Shown: piece after piece, positions 6,856 to 11,955 of the stretch
Layout of the letters: every line of letters begins with the position of its first letter
Position numbering within the stretch: position 1 is the stretch's first letter
Assembly: GCA_021841985.1 (NCBI GenBank)
Contig: JAKCCP010000118.1
Coordinates: forward strand, 1-11,955
Reading direction: 5' to 3'
Origin: Pseudomonadota bacterium
GTDB lineage: Bacteria > Pseudomonadota > Alphaproteobacteria > Acetobacterales > Acetobacteraceae
DNA length: 11,955 nt
Notes under the pieces: generated by a model
The model's database searches: none
Told to the model about the DNA's origin: nothing
The model's input: only the letters and a program-made list of their open reading frames with translations
Translations under genes and position numbers: made by a program

Positions 6856-7773
6856 TCAGAGGCCGACCAGCCCGGCGGCGAAGGCCTGGGCGTCGAAGGG
6901 GCGGAGATCGCCGGCCTGCTCGCCGACGCCGACCGCGAACACCGGCAAGCCGAAGCTTTCCGCGAGCGCGACCACGACGCCACCGCGCGCGCTGCCATCG
7001 AGCTTGGTGACGATCAGGCCGCTGACATCGACCATCTCCTTGAACACCCGCACCTGCTCGATGGCGTTCTGGCCGGTGGTGGCGTCGAGGACCAGCACCA
7101 CCGCATGCGGCGCGGTCTCGTCCTGCTTGCGCAGAACGCGGATGATCTTGCGCAATTCCTCCATCAGCGCCGATTTATTGTGCAGCCGCCCGGCGGTATC
7201 GATGAGCAGGACGTCGCTTTCTTCCTGTCGCGCCCGGGTCAGGGCATCGAAGGCGAGGCCGGCGGCATCGGCATTCGCAGATCCTGCGATCACCGGCGCC
7301 CCGACCCGTTCGCCCCAGATCTGCAACTGCTCGACGGCGGCGGCGCGGAACGTGTCGCCGGCGACCAGCATCGGCCGCAAGCCGGCGTCCCGCCAGGCGA
7401 GCGCGAGCTTGCCGATGGTCGTCGTCTTGCCGGTGCCGTTGACCCCGACCACCAGGACGACATGCGGGCGATGCGCGGGATCAGGCGCGAGCGGGCGCGC
7501 GACCGGGGCGAGGATGGCGGCGATTTCCTCGGCCAGCGCCGTCTTGATCTCGGCCTCGGTGATGTCTTTCCCGAAGCGGGTGCGGCGGAAGGCGGCGATC
7601 ACCCGCCGCGCCGCTTGCGGGCCGAGATCGGCGGCGATCAGCAGATCCTCGAGTTCGGCCAGCGCCTCGTCATCGAGCTTGCGCCGGGTCAGCACGCCGG
7701 CGAGGCCGAAGGTGAGCTTCTGGGTGCTCCGCGCGAGGCCATCCTTGAGGCGCGAGAAGAAACCGAGCGCCAT
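6856..7773 (-). CDS. ftsY: Signal recognition particle receptor FtsY
   Basis: This 305-residue SRP GTPase consists almost only of the NG domain; the long acidic A domain of E. coli FtsY is absent, as in many alphaproteobacteria. The N-terminus ([17 protein letters not shown]) can form an amphipathic membrane-binding helix. Seen: helical N domain to about 95, G1 GVNGTGKT 110-117, DTFRAAAVEQL 140-150, G3 DTAGR 192-196, G4 TKLD 256-259 and the closing GEQAGDLRPF 284-293. It docks the SRP-ribosome complex at the membrane for co-translational insertion. The ATG shares one base with the mtaB stop (TGATG), and GAGG lies 7 nt upstream inside mtaB, so translation is probably coupled. After the stop there is a weak stem and a run of six T on the minus strand at 6845-6840, a poor terminator at best. 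Confidence 0.97.
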   Translation of the reverse strand: MALGFFSRLKDGLARSTQKLTFGLAGVLTRRKLDDEALAELEDLLIAADLGPQAARRVIAAFRRTRFGKDITEAEIKTALAEEIAAILAPVARPLAPDPAHRPHVVLVVGVNGTGKTTTIGKLALAWRDAGLRPMLVAGDTFRAAAVEQLQIWGERVGAPVIAGSANADAAGLAFDALTRARQEESDVLLIDTAGRLHNKSALMEELRKIIRVLRKQDETAPHAVVLVLDATTGQNAIEQVRVFKEMVDVSGLIVTKLDGSARGGVVVALAESFGLPVFAVGVGEQAGDLRPFDAQAFAAGLVGL

Positions 7774-9002
7774 CAGAGCGCCTCGGCCAGGAGATGGCCG
7801 TGATCGGCGCCGACGATCCGCGCCGCGACCCGCGTTCCCGCCCGGCCTGGCGCGGTAAGCCGGACGCGGGCGAAATGCTCGGAGAGGCCGTCTCTGTCGG
7901 TTTCCATCAGGATTTCCGTCCGGGTTCCGATTTTGGCGGCGAGAAATCGCGCCAGCGCGGCCTCGCCGGCGGCGCGGAGCCGTGCCGCCCGCTCGCGCCG
8001 GAGCGGCTTCGGCGTCGCCGGCATGCGCGCCGCCGGCGTGCCGCGGCGGGCGCTGAAGGGGAAAACATGGAGGAAGGGGATCTCGGTCTCCTCGACGAAA
8101 GCGAGGGTCTCGGCGAACAACGCCTCGTCCTCGGTCGGGAAGCCGGCGATGAGATCGGCGCCGATCGCGATTCCGGGGCGGAGCGAGCGTGCCCGCGCGA
8201 TCACCGCTTCGGCTCCGGCGCGCGAGTGGCGGCGCTTCATGCGCTTTAAGATCAGATCGCTCGCCGCTTGCAGCGAGAGATGGAGATGCGGCATCAGCCG
8301 TGGCTCCTCGGCGAGGAGATGCCAGAGATCGTCATCGATCGCCGCCGGGTCGAGCGAGGAGAGCCGGAGCCGGGGCAATTCCGGCACCAAAGCGAGCAGC
8401 CTCCTGACCGCCTGGCCGAGGCTCGGCCGCCCCGGCAGATCGCCGCCGAAGCTCGCGAGATCGACCCCGGTGAGGACGATTTCCTGAAACCCCGCCGCGA
8501 CTTGCGCCCGCGCCTCGGCGACCAGTTCGCCGAGCGCCACACTCCGGCTCGGCCCGCGACCAAAAGGAATGATGCAGAAGGTGCAGCGGTGATCGCAGCC
8601 CTGCTGCATCTGGAGGAAGGCGCGGGTGCGGCCGGCGAAATCGGTGATCAGATGCGCCGCCGTCTCGCGCGCCGCCATGATGTCGGAGACCGTGCCCGGC
8701 GCCGTCTCGGCGAAGCTCTCGGGGCGCAGTTTGTCGAGATTGCCGAGCACCTTGGCAACCCCCGGCAGGGCGGCCCAGGCGGCGGGGTCGGTCTGCACCG
8801 CGCAGCCGGTGACGATGATGCGCGCCTCGGGCCGGGTGCGCGCAAGACGCCGGATCGCCTGGCGCGCCTGGCGCTCGGCCTCGGCGGTGACGGCGCAGGT
8901 ATTGACGATGACGGTATCCGCGAGCCCGCTGGCGTGGCCGCGCATCACCTCGCTCTCATAGGCGTTGAGGCGGCAGCCGAAGGTGAGGATGTCGGCGCTC
9001 AT
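7773..9002 (-). CDS. mtaB: tRNA t6A37 methylthiotransferase MtaB (radical SAM)
   Basis: The 409-residue protein has the three-part methylthiotransferase layout: UPF0004 N-domain with cluster cysteines Cys10, Cys36 and Cys67; radical-SAM core with CxxxCxxC at Cys136, Cys140 and Cys143 (CDHRCTFC); and a C-terminal TRAM-like RNA-binding domain from about 350. The opening [11 protein letters not shown] and the short N-domain fit MtaB rather than MiaB or RimO. MtaB converts t6A at position 37 of ANN-decoding tRNAs to ms2t6A using two 4Fe-4S clusters and SAM. The ATG overlaps the dapF stop by four bases (ATGA) and the stop overlaps the ftsY start by one, so the three genes form one coupled unit. 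MiaB-like assignment is the main alternative. Confidence 0.93.
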   Translation of the reverse strand: MSADILTFGCRLNAYESEVMRGHASGLADTVIVNTCAVTAEAERQARQAIRRLARTRPEARIIVTGCAVQTDPAAWAALPGVAKVLGNLDKLRPESFAETAPGTVSDIMAARETAAHLITDFAGRTRAFLQMQQGCDHRCTFCIIPFGRGPSRSVALGELVAEARAQVAAGFQEIVLTGVDLASFGGDLPGRPSLGQAVRRLLALVPELPRLRLSSLDPAAIDDDLWHLLAEEPRLMPHLHLSLQAASDLILKRMKRRHSRAGAEAVIARARSLRPGIAIGADLIAGFPTEDEALFAETLAFVEETEIPFLHVFPFSARRGTPAARMPATPKPLRRERAARLRAAGEAALARFLAAKIGTRTEILMETDRDGLSEHFARVRLTAPGRAGTRVAARIVGADHGHLLAEAL

Positions 9003-9835
9003 GCGGCGGCGAGATCGATCGTGCCGTGGAAGGCGATGGCGGCGGGGCCGGTCATCAGCACGTGATCGTCGTCTTCGCGCCAGGCGATCCCGATCTCACC
9101 GCCATCCAGCACCAGCGTCGCGCGGCGCGCCGCCAAGCCGCGGCGATGCGCGTTGACGAGGGCCGCGCAGGCACCCGAGCCGCAGGCGAGGGTGCGCCCC
9201 GCCCCCCGCTCCCAGACGATCAGGCGGAGGCGATCGGGCGCCAGGATCTCGGCGATGCCGATATTGGCGCGCTCGGGAAACAGGGGGTCGTGTTCCAGCG
9301 CCGGGCCGAGTGCGGCGATCGGCAGCGCCGCGATGTCGCGCGCGAAAAACGTCGCGTGCGGGTTGCCCATGCCGCAGGCGGCGGGATCGGCGAGCGGGCC
9401 GAGCGCCAGCGGCAGGTGCAGCGTATCGAGCGGGCGGGCGAGCGGGATTTGCTCCCATGTCAGCGCCGGCGCGCCCATATCGACGGTGATCCGGCCATCG
9501 GCCTCGCGCCGGGTGGGCAGATCGCCGGCGCGCGTGCGGATCACCGCCGCCGGATTGGCGGTTTCACGAAACAAAAGCTCGGCGACGCAGCGCGTGGCGT
9601 TGCCGCAGGCGCCGGCCTCGGAGCCATCGGCGTTGACGATGCGCATGAAGAGATCGGCGCCCTCGGCGCGATCGAGGAGGATGATCTGGTCGCAGCCGAC
9701 GCCGCGATGGCGGTCGGCGATCCGCCGCGCCGCGTCCGACCCAAGGGAGAAGGGCTGGGCGAGGCTTCGAGCGCGCCGGTCGATGACGACGAAATCATTC
9801 CCGAGCCCATGCATCTTCACGAACGACGTCTGCAT
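8999..9835 (-). CDS. dapF: Diaminopimelate epimerase
   Basis: DapF interconverts LL- and meso-diaminopimelate, the step that supplies meso-DAP for peptidoglycan and lysine. The 278-residue protein starts [19 protein letters not shown], the family's N-terminal signature. The two catalytic cysteines are Cys77 (ACGNATRC) and Cys218 (ACGSGACA), and GNPH (157-160) and PERANIG (187-193) are also present. The frame stays open upstream to 10156, but that part is Arg/Ala-rich, overlaps ptsP and has no family match, so ATG 9835 is the true start. No Shine-Dalgarno precedes it; instead TATATA lies 6 nt before the A of the ATG, suggesting a leaderless mRNA. The 3' end overlaps mtaB by 4 nt. Confidence 0.96.
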   Translation of the reverse strand: MQTSFVKMHGLGNDFVVIDRRARSLAQPFSLGSDAARRIADRHRGVGCDQIILLDRAEGADLFMRIVNADGSEAGACGNATRCVAELLFRETANPAAVIRTRAGDLPTRREADGRITVDMGAPALTWEQIPLARPLDTLHLPLALGPLADPAACGMGNPHATFFARDIAALPIAALGPALEHDPLFPERANIGIAEILAPDRLRLIVWERGAGRTLACGSGACAALVNAHRRGLAARRATLVLDGGEIGIAWREDDDHVLMTGPAAIAFHGTIDLAAA

Positions 9836-9841
9836 GCCGGC

Positions 9842-9847
9842 TATATA
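9842..9847 (-). promoter_or_regulatory. Possible -10 box for leaderless dapF transcript
   Basis: TATATA stands out in GC-rich DNA in the 101-bp ptsP-dapF gap. The gap from its last base to the ATG of dapF is 6 nt, the usual distance from a -10 hexamer to the start point, so transcription would start at or next to the A of the start codon. A 17-nt spacer gives TTCCGC as a poor -35. The absence of a Shine-Dalgarno before dapF agrees with a leaderless message. Confidence 0.4.
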
Positions 9848-9936
9848 GGCGGCGCCGGCTGAAGGCGGAAGGTATGCGGGGCGAAAGGCATGGAGGCGGA
9901 AGGCGCGGGCGCGACGAACCGGCACCGCCGGCCGGC

Positions 9937-11931
9937 CTATTCGTTGGCCTCGGCGAATTCCGAGAGCAGTTCGTCGATCAGCGAGGAATCGTTCTGCTCC
10001 ATCACGCGCCGCGCGAAGCGGGCGCAGGCCTCGGCGCTCACCCCGCGGACCGCCTGCTTGACACGCGGCACGGCGCTCGAATTCATGCTGAAACTGCGCA
10101 GACCCAGGCCGAGCAACAGCGGCGTGAATTTCGGGTTCGCCGCCAGCTCGCCACACACCGAAACCGGCTTTCTGAGCAACAGCGCCGCCTCGATCGCGAA
10201 TTGCATCAGCCGCAGCACCGCCGGATGCAGGGGATCATAGAGCGAGGCAACGATCGCCTCGCCGCGATCGACGGCGAGGGTGTACATGGTGAGATCATTG
10301 CTGCCGATGGCGAAGAAATCCGCTTCCAGCGCCAGCGCATCCGCGGAAAGCGCCGCCGCCGGGGTCTCGATCATGATGCCGAGCGGCGGCAAGGGCTCGG
10401 GCAGCCGCTCGCCGCGCCGGCGCAGACGCCGCACCACGCGCTCGAACACCTCGCGGGCGCGACGAAGCTCGCCGATCGTCGTCACCATCGGCAAAAGAAC
10501 GCGCACCGGCCCGGCATTGGCGGCGCGCAGGATGGCGGCGAGCTGGGTTTCGAACAGCTCCGGCTGGCGCAGCAAAAGCCGGAGCCCGCGCACCGATAGC
10601 GCCGGATTAACCGGCGGCAGATCGGGCACCAGCCCTTCGGCGACGAGCGCGTCGATCTCTTTTTCGCCGCTCCAATCGAGCACCCGGATGGTCACCGGAT
10701 CGCCGCCCATCGCCTCGATGATGCCGCGATAGATCTCGGCCTGCTGATCCTCGTTGGGCATGCGCTCACGGTTCATGAACAGGAATTCGGAGCGTAAAAG
10801 CCCGATCCCCGCGGCGCCCGCCTGGGCGATCAGCGGCAATTCGGCGGGGAGTTCGAGATTGGCCTGGAGTTCCACCGCCTGGTTATCGGTGGTGATGGCC
10901 GGCAGGCGTTTGAGCCGCGCCCATTGCTGGCGCTGGCGGGCAAAGCCGGTGACGGCGCGGCGCGCCTCGGCGAGCGTGGCCGGGGTCGGATTGAGGATCA
11001 CCTCGCCCTTGCCGCCATCGACGACCGCGAGGGTTCCGGGCGGCGCCGCGGCGGTCAGATCGGCGACCCCGAGCACCGCCGGCACGCCGAGCGCGCGCAG
11101 CATGATCGCGGTGTGGCCGTCCGCCCCGCCTTCATCGGCGGCGACGGCGGCAAGACGCGCCGGATCGAGCAGCGCGACATCGGCGGGGCGGAGATATTCG
11201 CACACCAAGACCGCCCCCGCCGGCAAAGCGGTGAAGCTGCGAAAGGGCTGGCGGGTGAGATTGCGGATCAGGCGGCGACTGATCTCGCGCACCTCGTCGG
11301 CGTGGCGCCGTGCGCTCGCGCGCTGCTCGCCGCCCTTGCCGTCTTCGTCGGCCATCGCCGTGATCGCCGCCGCCATCGCGTCACCCGTGTCATGCACCGC
11401 GGTTTCCGCCGCGACCAGCCCCTCCTCGATACGCTGGCGCATAGTGCGGGTCAGCCGCGAGGGGCCGAGCATCTGGAGGTAGGCATCGATCAGCGGCGCG
11501 ATTTCCGCCTGGCTCTCCTCGGGCAGCATGTCGAGGCGGGCGCGGAGCTTGACGAGCTGCTTCTTCGATTGCGTGATGGCGGCGTCCAGCCGGCTGCGCT
11601 CGGCCTCGATGTCGGCGGCCTGGATCCGCCGCCGCGGCGGCTCGATCTCGGGCTCGACGGCGCCGAAGACGGCGCCGATCGCGACCCCTTCCGAAATGGC
11701 GATGCCGCTGAGCCGCCGCTCGGCGGGGCTTGCCGATGTGGCGCCGCCCGGTTTGGTGCCCTGGGATCTGGGCGTGCCCTGGGACTTGGACACGCCCTGG
11801 GACTTGGACACGCCCTGGGGCTTGGACACGCCCTGGGGCTTGGGCGCGCCGGAGCGGCCGGCGCCGGAGACCGGCTTGGCGGGCGGGGGTTTGGCGGGCG
11901 CGGCCGCGGGCGGGGGTTTAGTCCTGTTCAT
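9937..11931 (-). CDS. ptsP: PEP-protein phosphotransferase (PTS enzyme I type)
   Basis: The protein has 664 residues from the ATG at 11931. Residues 1-~70 are a Pro/Ala/Lys/Gln-rich disordered tail with a six-residue tandem repeat. The enzyme I body follows: helical N-domain ~73-225, swivelling phosphohistidine domain ~230-315 with [10 protein letters not shown] and phosphoacceptor His273, and PEP-binding TIM barrel ~340-620 with [12 protein letters not shown] (Arg380), [15 protein letters not shown] and the Cys593 in VCGELAANP. It takes phosphate from PEP and passes it to HPr. No GAF domain is present, unlike nitrogen-PTS EI of E. coli, so it is closer to a plain EI. A TTG one codon upstream is an alternative start. 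It overlaps the upstream gene, whose end resembles HPr, by 14 nt. Most alphaproteobacterial systems of this type are regulatory and lack sugar permeases; that is inference here. Confidence 0.93.
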   Translation of the reverse strand: MNRTKPPPAAAPAKPPPAKPVSGAGRSGAPKPQGVSKPQGVSKSQGVSKSQGTPRSQGTKPGGATSASPAERRLSGIAISEGVAIGAVFGAVEPEIEPPRRRIQAADIEAERSRLDAAITQSKKQLVKLRARLDMLPEESQAEIAPLIDAYLQMLGPSRLTRTMRQRIEEGLVAAETAVHDTGDAMAAAITAMADEDGKGGEQRASARRHADEVREISRRLIRNLTRQPFRSFTALPAGAVLVCEYLRPADVALLDPARLAAVAADEGGADGHTAIMLRALGVPAVLGVADLTAAAPPGTLAVVDGGKGEVILNPTPATLAEARRAVTGFARQRQQWARLKRLPAITTDNQAVELQANLELPAELPLIAQAGAAGIGLLRSEFLFMNRERMPNEDQQAEIYRGIIEAMGGDPVTIRVLDWSGEKEIDALVAEGLVPDLPPVNPALSVRGLRLLLRQPELFETQLAAILRAANAGPVRVLLPMVTTIGELRRAREVFERVVRRLRRRGERLPEPLPPLGIMIETPAAALSADALALEADFFAIGSNDLTMYTLAVDRGEAIVASLYDPLHPAVLRLMQFAIEAALLLRKPVSVCGELAANPKFTPLLLGLGLRSFSMNSSAVPRVKQAVRGVSAEACARFARRVMEQNDSSLIDELLSEFAEANE
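11759..11848 (-). repeat. Five 18-bp tandem repeats inside ptsP
   Basis: Five head-to-tail 18-bp units start at 11759, 11777, 11795, 11813 and 11831. The second and third are identical (plus strand CCCTGGGACTTGGACACG) and the others differ at one to five positions. They keep the ptsP frame and encode the hexapeptide (A/V/T)(S/P)(K/R)(S/P)QG at about residues 29-58 of the disordered tail. Near-identical units suggest recent slippage and possible copy-number variation without a frameshift. Confidence 0.9.
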
Positions 11932-11955
11932 CAAATCCGGCTTCGACCAGGGCGG
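11918..11955 (-). CDS. 3' end of an upstream gene, probably HPr phosphocarrier
   Basis: A frame enters from the right edge and ends at TAA (11920-11918); the visible residues are [11 protein letters not shown]. It overlaps the ptsP ATG by 14 nt, as expected for a coupled PTS operon. The short end resembles the C-terminal helix and acidic tail of HPr proteins, and HPr commonly precedes enzyme I in this lineage, but eleven residues cannot prove identity. Confidence 0.45.
   Translation of the reverse strand, partial: ALVEAGFDEQD

Noticed and set aside
6836..6870. Possible terminator after ftsY (six T on the minus strand)
   Set aside because: The only stem that fits (GGTCGG with CCGATT) has two G-U pairs, a loop of about 13 nt and overlaps the stop codon, so it is too weak to annotate.
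4982..7858. A 958-codon plus-strand open frame opposite the helicase start, phaZ and ftsY
   Set aside because: It is antisense to three well-recognised genes; long antisense frames are common in DNA with a GC-rich third codon position. The translation is Arg/Asp/Gly-rich with no motif.
9919..9931. 5-bp hairpin CCGGC/GCCGG after the ptsP stop
   Set aside because: It is short, has no U-tract, and such stems are expected by chance in this base composition.
9836..10156. A 107-codon N-terminal extension of dapF
   Set aside because: It overlaps the end of ptsP, is Arg/Ala-rich and has no counterpart in DapF, whose family signature begins at ATG 9835.

Overview
The window is GC-rich, tightly packed chromosomal DNA. 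Its gene families and synteny (dapF-mtaB-ftsY; SUV3-like helicase, S4 protein, FdxA ferredoxin, CarD; a PTS enzyme I preceded by what looks like the end of an HPr gene) point to an alphaproteobacterium. The style of its paired-hairpin intergenic repeats suggests Rhodospirillales/Acetobacteraceae. The family-level placement is an inference from content, not from a database match. I see no mobile element, CRISPR array, tRNA or rRNA.

Layout. The 3' part of a comM-type Mg-chelatase-like ATPase gene (1-897, + strand) is the only plus-strand gene. It converges on carD, with a 140-bp zone of four GC-rich hairpins in two tandem units between them. Everything else is on the minus strand. Read in transcription order from the right edge: the last codons of a probable HPr gene, an enzyme I gene (ptsP), dapF, mtaB, ftsY, an intracellular PHB depolymerase gene (phaZ), a SUV3-like RNA/DNA helicase gene, an HslR-like S4 RNA-binding protein gene, fdxA and carD.

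Coupling. HPr/ptsP, dapF/mtaB, mtaB/ftsY and helicase/S4 overlap by 14, 4, 1 and 8 nt, so at least three translationally coupled groups are likely. The longer gaps are ptsP-dapF (101 bp, with a possible leaderless promoter for dapF), ftsY-phaZ (107 bp), phaZ-helicase (87 bp, holding a second copy of the paired-hairpin repeat), hslR-fdxA (48 bp) and fdxA-carD (348 bp, no convincing ORF).

The genes serve central functions: PTS-type phosphorelay signalling, lysine/peptidoglycan precursor synthesis (DapF), tRNA modification (MtaB), SRP-dependent membrane targeting (FtsY), storage polymer mobilisation (PhaZ), RNA metabolism (helicase and S4 protein), electron transfer (FdxA) and transcription initiation (CarD). 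I found no cluster of unknown genes that would make up a new multi-gene system. The most interesting parts are non-coding: a probable structured RNA in the fdxA-carD gap, whose non-Watson-Crick pairs are all G-U on the minus strand, and the paired-hairpin repeats just 3' of two stop codons. In ptsP there is an in-frame 18-bp tandem repeat in a disordered N-terminal tail.
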